Below are positions 29,185 to 37,431 of a stretch of DNA of 64,000 nucleotides, piece by piece. The stretch's first letter is position 1. Each line of letters opens with the position of its first letter. The notes beneath the pieces were generated by a model. The model saw only the letters and a program-made list of their open reading frames with translations. It was not told the DNA's origin and did not search any database. Origin of the DNA: Paenibacillus periandrae (GTDB taxonomy: Bacteria; Bacillota; Bacilli; Paenibacillales; NBRC-103111); contig NZ_JAJNMU010000001.1 in NCBI RefSeq assembly GCF_022458865.1, forward strand, positions 434,001-498,000, written 5' to 3'. A program made the translations under genes and the position numbers.

Positions 29185-30510
29185 CTACTTTCTATCCCTG
29201 ATAACTTTTGCTGCCTGCAGTAAAGAATTAGGATTTCCGAAAGCCCCCGCCTTTGTGACCAGAGGAATCGAGACTCTACCTTCAGCTTTGCAGAGCGGCA
29301 AGCCTTCCTCCACCTCACCGATAATAACCAAGCTGGCAATGTTCAAATGTGTGCAGGCACGGTAGGCAATATCTCCACCCGTTAGTACTGCACCGGCAAG
29401 CCTTTCCTGAGTAATGACCGCTGCTGCCAGCCTTCCGATACCGTCTGCGATCAGATCCCCGCCAGCCAGTGCACTTAAGCCTGCCTGCTGCAAATAATTA
29501 ACCACTTGAAGTTTGGCTTCATTGGAAATGTCCGTAGTTACAACCAGATCCTCGCCCGAGGCAATGAACTGCCGCGCTTCCTGTACGAGCTCAGCCATTT
29601 CCTGATCGCTAATACCGAGAAGCAGGAGCGGATCAATCACCAATGACCGGAAGCCATTCTGCCTCAGTGTCTCTACCTGCTGTCTCGTAACCTGACTGAC
29701 ACTTCCTGCCACAACGAGTACAGGAGCAATAGGATCGGCAAGCTGTTCCTGTTCTTGGAGTCTCTCATCATCAAGCCTCTCAACGTCCGACTCCAGCTTA
29801 TAGAATCCAAGCTTGGGATAACGATTAGCCAATGCTTCCGCCAGCCCTGCAGAGCCTACCCAAAGCACACGCTCGCCCGCGAATTGCTCAGCAATGATTT
29901 GCAAATCATTAGGCGTGGCGCTGTCCGCTACAATGACACGTGTTCCCTGCTGCTGAAGTGTGCGTACCTCCATAGCCAGCCTGCCGCTGCGGATTGAACG
30001 AATTTCAACTTCACCCACCGAAATCGAAGATTGAGCACCGATGATATCAGAAATCTTGGAATTCGTAATCGGAAACTTCGGGTCCCGTGAAATCTCGCTA
30101 TCTTCAAGCAATTGCTGGTTAAGCAGCTGATAACCGCCTATGGTCAACCTCCCCTTCTGCGGATAGGCAGGGGCTACGATGGCCAGGTCAAACTGTCCTG
30201 TGCTCATCAGAGCTTCAATTTCTTTGCCAATATTTCCACGCAGTGTAGAATCTATTTTTTTCATAATGACCTGAAACTGACTCAAATCCTGGGTTTCAAG
30301 CAGCTCGCTCCACTTATGGAAAGCGGCTTCCGGTGTAAGTGACCGGCTTTCCACATTCATCACACACGTTGTACCGGAATTAGCCGGCCTAAGAGCTTGC
30401 CTGTCATCGATGCAAACAACTGTAGGCATTCCGTGCTTGGCGAACTGAACGCCAGAGTCATTCGCCCCTGTTAAATCATCAGAAAGAATAATGACGTTAT
30501 CCATAATCAT
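29185..30510 (-). CDS. Four-carbon acid sugar kinase (DUF1537; DtnK/OtnK family)
   Basis: 441-aa ATP-dependent kinase that phosphorylates threonate- or erythronate-type acids at C4. N-terminal substrate domain begins IILSDDLTGANDSGVQFA; further in are KKIDSTLRGNIGKE and VAPAYPQKGRLTIGG, all hallmarks of the family. The C-terminal nucleotide-binding domain ends with AVLTGGDIAYRACTHL and VTKAGAFGNPNSLLQA. Substrate specificity (D-threonate, L-threonate or D-erythronate) is not readable, but pairing with PdxA2 points to D-threonate (Zhang et al. described this family). The start is one of two ATGs two codons apart. It is transcribed with the PdxA2 and LarA-like genes. Confidence 0.88.
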   Translation of the reverse strand: MIMDNVIILSDDLTGANDSGVQFAKHGMPTVVCIDDRQALRPANSGTTCVMNVESRSLTPEAAFHKWSELLETQDLSQFQVIMKKIDSTLRGNIGKEIEALMSTGQFDLAIVAPAYPQKGRLTIGGYQLLNQQLLEDSEISRDPKFPITNSKISDIIGAQSSISVGEVEIRSIRSGRLAMEVRTLQQQGTRVIVADSATPNDLQIIAEQFAGERVLWVGSAGLAEALANRYPKLGFYKLESDVERLDDERLQEQEQLADPIAPVLVVAGSVSQVTRQQVETLRQNGFRSLVIDPLLLLGISDQEMAELVQEARQFIASGEDLVVTTDISNEAKLQVVNYLQQAGLSALAGGDLIADGIGRLAAAVITQERLAGAVLTGGDIAYRACTHLNIASLVIIGEVEEGLPLCKAEGRVSIPLVTKAGAFGNPNSLLQAAKVIRDRK

Positions 30511-30591
30511 ACCCGCCTGCTTTCCTTTTCCACTTGCTGTCTGATCTCATCTTATCAAATCAGCGTTTCATAATACAACGGCGAGAAATAC

Positions 30592-30629
30592 AAATTGTGT
30601 TTCATTTTTAAACACATTTTTAAATTGTG
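30592..30629. promoter_or_regulatory. Operator-like inverted and direct repeats upstream of the acid-sugar kinase gene
   Basis: TGTGTTT (30596-30602) and AAACACA (30610-30616) form a perfect 7-bp dyad around CATTTTT. In addition AAATTGTG occurs twice in the same direction at 30592-30599 and 30622-30629, 30 bp apart. The cluster lies 80-120 bp upstream of the kinase start and is the obvious candidate site for the PrpR-like regulator. No sigma-54 (-24/-12) sequence was found in this gap. Confidence 0.5.
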
Positions 30630-30664
30630 ACATTTGTAATAGCTATAATCGTACAAGACTCGAC

Positions 30665-32578
30665 TCATGGGCTTAGCTTGCGCCAGAGCGTGGTGCGGTT
30701 CATCCCCAATCTTTTGGCAGTAGCGGATTGATTAAAGCCCTCCTGCTCAAGAACGAAACGTATAATATCAGCCTCAATTTCCTCCAGAGTCCGCGTTGCT
30801 CCGATCAACTGCTCCAGACTGCTATTCGTTGTTTTATCATGTTTACTGATTAAGCTGTCCATTACCGGCTGTAAATGCTGCAGCGTAATAAAAGAACCTT
30901 CACACGTCTCGACAATCAGCTTGAGCACCTGCTGCAGCTCAGCAAAATTACCCGGCCATTCATATGTGGTCATCAGATTCAATGCATCCGGTTTAATTCC
31001 CAGCACCTGACTGCCCAAGGTTCGGTTCATCTCTGCCAAATACCAAAATACGATATGATCCAGCTCTGTTGTTACGCTGCGAAGTGGTGGGAGATGAAGC
31101 GAATAAAGCTGCAGCTGTACAAGCAGCAGCAGGTCGAATTCGCCCAGATTTACTTGATGCGCCAAATCTGCGGCTGTCGAAGCCATAAAACGAAACGGCG
31201 GCCGCTCACCATTCGTCATAGCTGTATGGGAAGCTTGTAATGCCGCTGCAAGCTTGCGTTGAACGGGTAGACTAAGCTGCTCAATCCGCTGGATATGCAG
31301 CGTTCCTGATTCTGCACGACGCAGCAAGCAGCTATCTGGCTGTTCCAAACGACCGAACAGCTGTTGGTCCTGCTGCTCGGTGGCACAGCTTCCCGCATCG
31401 AACAGAACAAAGGGCCCCGACTGATAAGAGCTGTCATTATGCAGAGCTTCAGCTAATGTCTTCTTTCCTGTCCCCGGCTCTCCCGTAATCAAGATCGGAT
31501 ACAGTTGTTTACTCCATCGTTTGGCCTTATCCATGTAAGCCTCATTCATATAATCTGTCTGCACGAACTGCTGGAACCTGCTCTTGGCTGGTGAAAGCCT
31601 GTCTTCCCTTACCTTGCGGGCCCGCCGCTCCATTCCTTCAATCGTCTGACTTTCATGCAGCTCAAAGATCGTTCCTTGCTCCGCCAAAGAATGCTCTATC
31701 ACTAGAATGAGATCCTCTGTCGAGTTAGCCTGCTGAAGCTTAAACGAATCTGTTCTACTTCGCACAGCTGTTCTAACCGTTCTGTCTGCTCCTTTGGTTA
31801 TGTCTGCCGAACGACCTGCATCTGTATAAACCAGGGAAGTGGATGTGCTGGCAATGAGCTCAGCCCATTTCATATTTACCGCTGACATCGCTCTTACCCC
31901 TAATTGACGCCCAGCCTGCTCATTGCAAAATTTCACGTTCTGTTCGGCATCGACATAAACAACTCCATGGTGCAAAGCATCCAGTATCGATTTCATTAAC
32001 ACTCTTTGATGGGCTTCTGCCTGCCTCTTTCTGGCTATTTGCTCGGCTTGCAGCAGCGATTCCTGCAGCGCCTCTCGCCCAGACGTTATCAGAATTGCCC
32101 GAACACCTGAATGCTCAGCGACGGCCACAGTAACTACATCGCCAATCACGAGATCGACGCCCAACTCCTTGGCATTATTCACCGCCGCCTCCGCCTCATG
32201 CTCATGATGGATAATGAAGGTCATGACCTGAATGTCCAGCAGCTCGGCAATCGTGTCCACTCCATCCACAATGTTGGGAAATCCAATGATACCAATCGTC
32301 CCCCGATATCCTTTAACCAAAGTAAGCGAACGTAATATATCATAGCCGTTGACCGTTATTTCGATCACCGGAATTTGCACATGGCTGCGGATTAGTCGTG
32401 CGGTTCCGCCTCTGCTTATAATAACGTCATAGCCCTGCAGCTCAGCTGTCCTGGCAATGTTCAGTCCGTGCTTCAGATCACCCACCTCTGCATGAACCTC
32501 ATAGTCGGGCGATGACGGGATATCTTCCAAAAGATCCTTCATCCCGCGATAAGGAGCAATTATCAAAAAATTCAACAT
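30665..32578 (-). CDS. PrpR-like regulator with PAS and degenerate AAA+ domain
   Basis: 637-aa one-component regulator. Residues 1-170: PrpR_N small-molecule domain (NFLIIAPYRGMKDLLEDIP, RGGTARLI). Then a coiled linker and PAS (about 195-260, LDALHHGVVYVDAEQNVKFC). About 355-560 is a sigma-54-activator AAA+ domain with Walker A GEPGTGKKTLAE, but the GAFTGA loop is deleted (LFG passes directly to RLEQPDS) and the Walker B (usually TLFLDEI) reads TLHIQRI. The C-terminus is a Fis-type HTH (NQSATAKRLGMNRTTLWRKL). ATG at 32578 has GGAGGG 6 nt upstream; an open extension of 14 codons lacks an RBS. It precedes the acid-sugar genes and probably controls them through ordinary sigmaA promoters. Confidence 0.85.
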   Translation of the reverse strand: MLNFLIIAPYRGMKDLLEDIPSSPDYEVHAEVGDLKHGLNIARTAELQGYDVIISRGGTARLIRSHVQIPVIEITVNGYDILRSLTLVKGYRGTIGIIGFPNIVDGVDTIAELLDIQVMTFIIHHEHEAEAAVNNAKELGVDLVIGDVVTVAVAEHSGVRAILITSGREALQESLLQAEQIARKRQAEAHQRVLMKSILDALHHGVVYVDAEQNVKFCNEQAGRQLGVRAMSAVNMKWAELIASTSTSLVYTDAGRSADITKGADRTVRTAVRSRTDSFKLQQANSTEDLILVIEHSLAEQGTIFELHESQTIEGMERRARKVREDRLSPAKSRFQQFVQTDYMNEAYMDKAKRWSKQLYPILITGEPGTGKKTLAEALHNDSSYQSGPFVLFDAGSCATEQQDQQLFGRLEQPDSCLLRRAESGTLHIQRIEQLSLPVQRKLAAALQASHTAMTNGERPPFRFMASTAADLAHQVNLGEFDLLLLVQLQLYSLHLPPLRSVTTELDHIVFWYLAEMNRTLGSQVLGIKPDALNLMTTYEWPGNFAELQQVLKLIVETCEGSFITLQHLQPVMDSLISKHDKTTNSSLEQLIGATRTLEEIEADIIRFVLEQEGFNQSATAKRLGMNRTTLWRKLSP

Positions 32579-32687
32579 GATAAGCCCTCCATGATTCAAA
32601 TAACGACAGTCCATAACCATTACGCCTACAAACCGTCAGATCATTGATGCATAATTCATCATATTGATTATACAACAGACGGAAAGA

Positions 32688-32727
32688 AAAAGCCGAGCTA
32701 TCTCGCAGCGAGACAGTATCGGCTTTT
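32688..32727 (-). terminator. Terminator after the nitrilase gene
   Basis: AAAAGCCGA / TCGGCTTTT outer stem with inner CTCG / CGAG, followed on the minus strand by a T-rich run (TTTTTCTTTCC). It ends the two-gene nitrilase operon and separates it from the regulator gene. Confidence 0.85.
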
Positions 32728-32786
32728 CCAACTCTTATATGTTCTTGTGTGTGCATTTTTTCTTGCGTATGCCGATCTAATTATAC

Positions 32787-33656
32787 TTACGCCTTCTCTT
32801 CACGCTCATATAAATCCTGTCTGCGGTCATAGAAGGGAGCGACGACGCCATGCTTGCGGTTTTTGTCGAGCTCGGAGAAATCGACCGTCGCATAAACGGC
32901 CATATTTTCGTTCAAACGCCCAGATATCAAGATCCCATCATTGGGAAAAGGAACATCGCATGGTGCAAATACTCCCGCCTGACAATGACCTTCATCAATC
33001 TGAGGACGACTTACGGGCAATGAGCCGACGATCCCGCTTAATGCCACGAACAATTGATTTTCAACGGCACGTGCCTGGCAGCAATGCCGGACACGATGAT
33101 ATCCCGCCGCAGAATCCGTGTAAGAGGGACACAGGATCAGCTCTACGCCTCTGGCTGCAGCAATTCGCGCAATTTCAGGAAATTCAATATCGTAACAGGT
33201 TAAGATGGCTGCTTTGCCCCAACGGGTATGAATGATATTAAGTGAATCGCCGCCTTTCAGCAGCCAGCGATGCTTTTCCTCAGGAGTAAGATGGAATTTA
33301 TTTTGCGTTTCTACCCGGCCGTCAGGAAAAAACATAAATGCCGTATTCACGTAACTGTCTGCTTCCTGACAAATGTGACTGCCTGCCGCGATTACCATAC
33401 CGGTTTCTTTACTCTGACGCTCAAAGAAATCACAATAGGCGGTCGTAAAGCTGTCCAAATACCGGCACGCTTCCTCATTATTCATAGTTGGAACGAGCGA
33501 CAGCAAGTGCGCTGTCACATATTCCGGTAAAACAACCAGCTCCGCCTCCTGCCTGACTGCCTCCTGCAGCTTCTCAGCCATCAGCTCCCAGTAATGCTCA
33601 GCGGAATGAAGGTCGCTCAAACCGTATTGAATCGTAGCAATTTTCAATGTTGTCAT
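32787..33656 (-). CDS. Carbon-nitrogen hydrolase, nitrilase superfamily
   Basis: 289-aa amidase-type hydrolase. The Glu-Lys-Cys triad is complete: Glu in VVLPEYV, Lys in TQNKFHLTPEE and Cys in ILTCYDIEFPE. It starts MTTLKIATIQYG, a normal family N-terminus. The ATG at 33656 has GGAG about 10 nt upstream; the earlier in-frame TTG includes that RBS. It lies 33 nt downstream of a GNAT-nitrilase fusion gene whose nitrilase half is clearly homologous but lacks the Cys (compare QLSSDIEYPE). A terminator follows. The substrate is unknown; relatives hydrolyse amides, carbamoyl or deaminated-glutathione compounds. Confidence 0.9.
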   Translation of the reverse strand: MTTLKIATIQYGLSDLHSAEHYWELMAEKLQEAVRQEAELVVLPEYVTAHLLSLVPTMNNEEACRYLDSFTTAYCDFFERQSKETGMVIAAGSHICQEADSYVNTAFMFFPDGRVETQNKFHLTPEEKHRWLLKGGDSLNIIHTRWGKAAILTCYDIEFPEIARIAAARGVELILCPSYTDSAAGYHRVRHCCQARAVENQLFVALSGIVGSLPVSRPQIDEGHCQAGVFAPCDVPFPNDGILISGRLNENMAVYATVDFSELDKNRKHGVVAPFYDRRQDLYEREEKA

Positions 33657-33689
33657 AGTGGCGTGACTCCTTTGCAATAGAAAAACGAA

Positions 33690-35228
33690 TTAGGAACGAA
33701 TTTGCAGTGAATAAATATCGGTTCGTCGATCCCCTATCGTCAAAACTTCCTTCGTTTTTCTGTAACGCTGCAGTACCTCCAGATCGATCTCGGCCATAAT
33801 AACCGTTTCCGTATTTTCACTGCACTCTGCGGCCACACCGTCACGGGGAAAGGAGAAGTCGGATGGTGTATAAATACCGGATTGGGCATATTGGATATCG
33901 ATATTCTCAACATGCGTCAGATTGCCTACTGTGCCTGCGGTCACAACGAACATCTGATTTTCAATCGCTCTCGCCTGGGCACAAAATTTGACACGTAAAA
34001 AGGTTTGGCGGTCCTCCGTACAATACGGTACAAAAATAATTTGTGCCCCTTCTTCAGCAACAATGCGTGAAATCTCAGGGTACTCAATATCACTGCTGAG
34101 CTGGATCGAAATTTTGCCGCAATCCGTATCGAATACTTCCAACCGATTGCCACCGTTGATTCCCCACCACTTGCGTTCATTGGGAGAAATATGCAGCTTA
34201 TACTGCTGGGCTATTGTCCCGTCACGGCGAAATAAATGGGCCACATTATAGATACGATTATTTTTTTCCAAGAAGTGTGAACCGCCTATAACATTGACAT
34301 TATATTTCACAGCCAGATCGGAAAAGAGCTCCACATAATTCGGTGTGAATTCGGTCAATTTGCGCACAGCCAAGCTGGGCGAGCGCTCTTCCAGGAACGA
34401 TAACAGCTGCATCGTCACATTTTCCGGAAATACGGCAAAGTCAGATTTATAATCCGAGGCTACATCCACATAATGCTCGCATTGGGTAGCAAACTCCTCA
34501 AACGATTCAATTTTTTTCATCATATATTGAACGACACATACCCGCACGGGAAATGACATTTTGTAATGGATTTTGGAAACCTTCGGTTTATACTCAATGT
34601 TGTTCCATTCCAGCAGTGTCGCATAGGTCATCGATTCCTGATCATCGGGTAAATAGTTCGTAATGATCCGTTTCAACGTGAAGCCGTTCATCATCTGGAA
34701 AGTCAGCACGGGATCATATATGTTTTGCTGCAATACCTCTTCGGCATACGCTCTCGGCGACATTTTATCACTATATTTATGATAGAGCGGAATACGTCCG
34801 CCTACAATAATGCTTTTCAGATTCAGCTCCTCGGCCAACCGCTTCCGCGCTTCATACAAGCGTCTGCCAATCTTCATGCGGCGGTAATCCGGATGCACCA
34901 TGACCTCCATACCATACAAATTTCCACCTAATGGATCATGCGTACGAATATAGCCTTTATCCGTAATTTCCGCATAAGTATGCTGTTCCAAATATTCATC
35001 GAAGTTAACGATCAGGCTGGAGCACGAACCGATAATAATCCCATCATATTCCACACAGATTTGTCCTTCCGGGAATATACGGATATGGCTTTCCAGCTGC
35101 TCGATTTTCCAAGGGAGCATATTCGGAAAACAGATATTTTGCAGCGCGATGATATTTTCGAAGTCGGCACGCACAATATTGCGGATTATGATTTTTTTTT
35201 CAAATTGTGAAATATCACCTTTGGTCAT
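33690..35228 (-). CDS. GNAT acetyltransferase-nitrilase fusion lacking the catalytic cysteine
   Basis: 512-aa two-domain protein of the YhcX type. Residues 10-200: GNAT N-acetyltransferase with acetyl-CoA loop VHPDYRRMKIGRRLYEAR. Residues 225-505: nitrilase superfamily, with Glu269 (FPENVTM) and Lys344 (QYKLHISPNE) present, but the position of the nucleophilic Cys is Ser378 (QLSSDIEYPE against LTCYDIEFPE in the neighbour). So the hydrolase half is probably inactive or altered, perhaps a binding or regulatory partner of the intact neighbour. ATG at 35228 follows GGAGAG by 5 nt. A reverse-oriented pair TTTACA-N5-TTTACA upstream may put it in the phosphate regulon. Confidence 0.85.
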   Translation of the reverse strand: MTKGDISQFEKKIIIRNIVRADFENIIALQNICFPNMLPWKIEQLESHIRIFPEGQICVEYDGIIIGSCSSLIVNFDEYLEQHTYAEITDKGYIRTHDPLGGNLYGMEVMVHPDYRRMKIGRRLYEARKRLAEELNLKSIIVGGRIPLYHKYSDKMSPRAYAEEVLQQNIYDPVLTFQMMNGFTLKRIITNYLPDDQESMTYATLLEWNNIEYKPKVSKIHYKMSFPVRVCVVQYMMKKIESFEEFATQCEHYVDVASDYKSDFAVFPENVTMQLLSFLEERSPSLAVRKLTEFTPNYVELFSDLAVKYNVNVIGGSHFLEKNNRIYNVAHLFRRDGTIAQQYKLHISPNERKWWGINGGNRLEVFDTDCGKISIQLSSDIEYPEISRIVAEEGAQIIFVPYCTEDRQTFLRVKFCAQARAIENQMFVVTAGTVGNLTHVENIDIQYAQSGIYTPSDFSFPRDGVAAECSENTETVIMAEIDLEVLQRYRKTKEVLTIGDRRTDIYSLQIRS

Positions 35229-35300
35229 ATAAACTCTCCACTCTTTCAATATGGTCTTTAATCATTATATATAGGAAGTACTATCTGAATATTTAGCGTG

Positions 35301-35317
35301 TGTAAACGTAATGTAAA
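35301..35317 (-). promoter_or_regulatory. Reverse-oriented Pho half-box upstream of GNAT-nitrilase gene
   Basis: On the minus strand TTTACA, 5 bp, TTTACA (a perfect pair for the PhoP hexamer). It lies about 75 bp upstream of the GNAT-nitrilase start. Only one pair is convincing, so functional weight is limited. Confidence 0.4.
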
Positions 35318-35346
35318 CAATTAACATCTTGGAAATAACGCACTTC

Positions 35347-35400
35347 TTTACAATTTATTTATATTTTTATAACGTTCTCTTTACAATGTCCTCTTATACT
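35347..35400 (+). promoter_or_regulatory. PhoP-type (Pho box) promoter of the beta-propeller gene
   Basis: Hexamers on an 11-bp period with 5-bp gaps: TTTACA (35347), TTTATA (35358), ATAACG (35369) and TTTACA (35380), then 9 nt, then the -10 hexamer TATACT (35395-35400). The geometry is identical to 15463-15516. The third repeat is weak in both cases. Confidence 0.65.
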
Positions 35401-35437
35401 ATGCATATTGTCACTATTTTGATGAAGAGGTGTATCC

Positions 35438-36997
35438 ATGAAACGCAGTAGTAAACTATTAACCAGTATGACCGCAGGCGCCTTATTGATCACAAGCCTG
35501 ACAACCGCTACAGCTTTTGCGGAAACAAAGGATGTACCTGTACGAAAAACGTTTGAAAACATGCAAGGTAAGCTTACCTGGAATGAAAAGGATCGCAGTG
35601 TGCAAATCGTGGTCGGCAGCGTACAAGCAGTGCTCAAGCTCGATTCCGAAGATGCAACACTTCAGGGCAAGCTGTTCAAATTAAATAAAAAGCCTTATCT
35701 GACGGATTCCTTGATGCAAATCTCACCTGAGACCTTCCAGTCTATTCAACAGGTTGCCATTGCAGAACAAAACAAAACCGGCTACGAGGTGGCAAGCACC
35801 TTCAAAATGCCTGGCGGCAAAGCTGAGATCGCTTCATCTACACCGGATGGTAAACGTTTGGTCGTTACCGAGGATGACCTGGGCAGTATCAGTATTTTGA
35901 ATATTGAAGATGTGACTAAGGTTAGTGTCTTGAAGCAAGTCAGCTTCAAAAGCCTTTCTGATAAAGCAACCGTTACCAGTGTGGCGGTAACTCCTGATGG
36001 CAAATTTGCATTGGCTGCTATCCGTACAGGTGATGATGTAACGCACGCCAACAAAGGTATAGTGGCCGCAGTCGATTTAAATACATATAGCATTGTCAAA
36101 TCCTACGAGGTTGGCATCGGACCCGACAGTATCGTAATCTCCAAGGACGGCAAACATGTGGTCATCGCGATTGAAGATGAAGAAATTGATGTAGCGAAGG
36201 ACGAAATCGATTATAAAAATGCCAAACGTCCAGGGTCGATCGCAATTATCAGCTTTGCAGGTGGAGATGTAACAAAGGGTGAATTAACCGATCTTAAAAT
36301 AGATTTGACCAATGTAAAGGGAGCTATCTACCCCCATGATCCTCAGCCTGAATATGTAGCGATCAGTCCGGACAGCTCTACAGCCGCAATCACTTTGCAG
36401 GAAAACAATGCAATTGCCATCGTAGATCTGAACAAAAAAGCAATTACCAAAATTTTCTCGCTTGGTGTTACCAAGCATAAGGCCGATTTAAAAACAGATG
36501 ACAAAGTGTCGTTCACCGAAGATATGACCGCTCGCCCTGAGCCGGATGGTATCGCCTTTACAACTGACGGCAAATACCTGTTCACCGCCAATGAAGGTGA
36601 TCTGGGTAAAGACGAATTCAAGGATGGCGTTCGCTCGGGCGGACGTAATGTGATGGGCTGGGATTTAGATGGAAATGTGATCTATGACAGCATGGAACTG
36701 ATCGATCAATCTGCTGCTCTAGTAGGTCTTTACCCAGAAAACCGCAGCGGTAATCGTGGCAGCGAGGTTGAGAACCTGACGATCGCCGAAGTGAACGGCA
36801 AGCAAATCATGGCGGTAGCTGCTGAACGTGCAAGCGTGATTCTGTTCTTCGAGGTAACCGATCCCAAGAAACCGAATTACCTGGGCTTGCTTCCTTCCGG
36901 CACTTCACCTGAGGGCATTCACAAGGTTGGCGGACGCAACCTGTTCGTCAGCGCTAATGAAGTAGCTGGATCCCTTACTTTCTACCAAGGTAAATAA
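35438..36997 (+). CDS. Secreted beta-propeller protein, choice-of-anchor I type
   Basis: 519-aa exported protein. Signal peptide MKRSSKLLTSMTAGALLITS ending near AFAE (residue 29-30). Residues 35-105 resemble the copper amine oxidase N-terminal-like domain common in Paenibacillus exoproteins (GKLTWNEKDRSVQIVVGSVQ). The rest is a YncE/lactonase-like beta-propeller with repeated blades (VAVTPDGKFALAAIR, IVISKDGKHVVIAIEDEE, VAISPDSSTAAITLQENN, GIAFTTDGKYLFTANEGD), ending SPEGIHKVGGRNLFVSANEV as in choice-of-anchor I proteins. RBS GAAGAGG. A Pho box lies upstream, which together with family links to alkaline phosphatase/5'-nucleotidase-type exoproteins suggests a phosphate role; no catalytic residues can be named. 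Confidence 0.85.
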   Translation: MKRSSKLLTSMTAGALLITSLTTATAFAETKDVPVRKTFENMQGKLTWNEKDRSVQIVVGSVQAVLKLDSEDATLQGKLFKLNKKPYLTDSLMQISPETFQSIQQVAIAEQNKTGYEVASTFKMPGGKAEIASSTPDGKRLVVTEDDLGSISILNIEDVTKVSVLKQVSFKSLSDKATVTSVAVTPDGKFALAAIRTGDDVTHANKGIVAAVDLNTYSIVKSYEVGIGPDSIVISKDGKHVVIAIEDEEIDVAKDEIDYKNAKRPGSIAIISFAGGDVTKGELTDLKIDLTNVKGAIYPHDPQPEYVAISPDSSTAAITLQENNAIAIVDLNKKAITKIFSLGVTKHKADLKTDDKVSFTEDMTARPEPDGIAFTTDGKYLFTANEGDLGKDEFKDGVRSGGRNVMGWDLDGNVIYDSMELIDQSAALVGLYPENRSGNRGSEVENLTIAEVNGKQIMAVAAERASVILFFEVTDPKKPNYLGLLPSGTSPEGIHKVGGRNLFVSANEVAGSLTFYQGK

Positions 36998-37047
36998 ATT
37001 CGTTAGGATATTTGACCGCGCAGCGAGACTTATTCATCGCACTTCCC

Positions 37048-37110
37048 AATAACAACGAATACACCTCCAAACCACAATTCAAGTGGGATTTGAGAGGTGT
37101 ATTTGTTATT
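37048..37110. terminator. Convergent terminator between beta-propeller gene and tatA
   Basis: AATAACAA-CGA-ATACACCTC (37048-37067) pairs with GAGGTGTATTTGTTATT (37094-37110), a 17-bp stem with a 3-nt bulge, suited to stopping both converging transcripts. Confidence 0.75.
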
Positions 37111-37136
37111 CCACGCTACTCAATCACGAGCCAGCT

Positions 37137-37340
37137 TTACAGCAGTTTTGTCGTTTCGTTCTTGATAGAAGCTTTGTCGGCAGGCTCCTCATCCTCTACG
37201 ATACTGCGCGTAGAATTCCTGAATTCGCGGAGTGTGTCCCCGAAGGCTCTGCCGAGCTGTGGCAGCTTGGAAGGACCAAACACGATCAGAGCGATAGCCA
37301 GAATTAACACTAAGCCTGAAACACCAATATTGTTGAACAT
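37137..37340 (-). CDS. tatA: Twin-arginine translocase subunit TatA
   Basis: 67-aa pore-forming subunit of the Tat exporter. N-terminal membrane helix VSGLVLILAIALIVFGPSKL with the conserved FGPSKLPQLGRAFG hinge and an amphipathic helix (LGDTLREFR-like), then a short acidic tail. Bacillus-style TatA with no TatB. RBS AAAGGAGA. It is the last of four minus-strand genes (small subunit with Tat signal, GMC enzyme, tatC, tatA), about 90 nt downstream of tatC. Confidence 0.95.
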   Translation of the reverse strand: MFNNIGVSGLVLILAIALIVFGPSKLPQLGRAFGDTLREFRNSTRSIVEDEEPADKASIKNETTKLL

Positions 37341-37431
37341 ATGGATTCTCCTTTCTTCCCTTAATGATCAGGAGCCTGGCCGAATGAAGAAGGCTCCTAT
37401 GTATGCATCCTCTGCTGCGGTACAGGCTTCC

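Noticed and set aside
30511..30664. Sigma-54 promoter in front of the acid-sugar genes
   Set aside because: No GG-N10-GC pair of the -24/-12 type could be found on the minus strand, and the regulator lacks GAFTGA.
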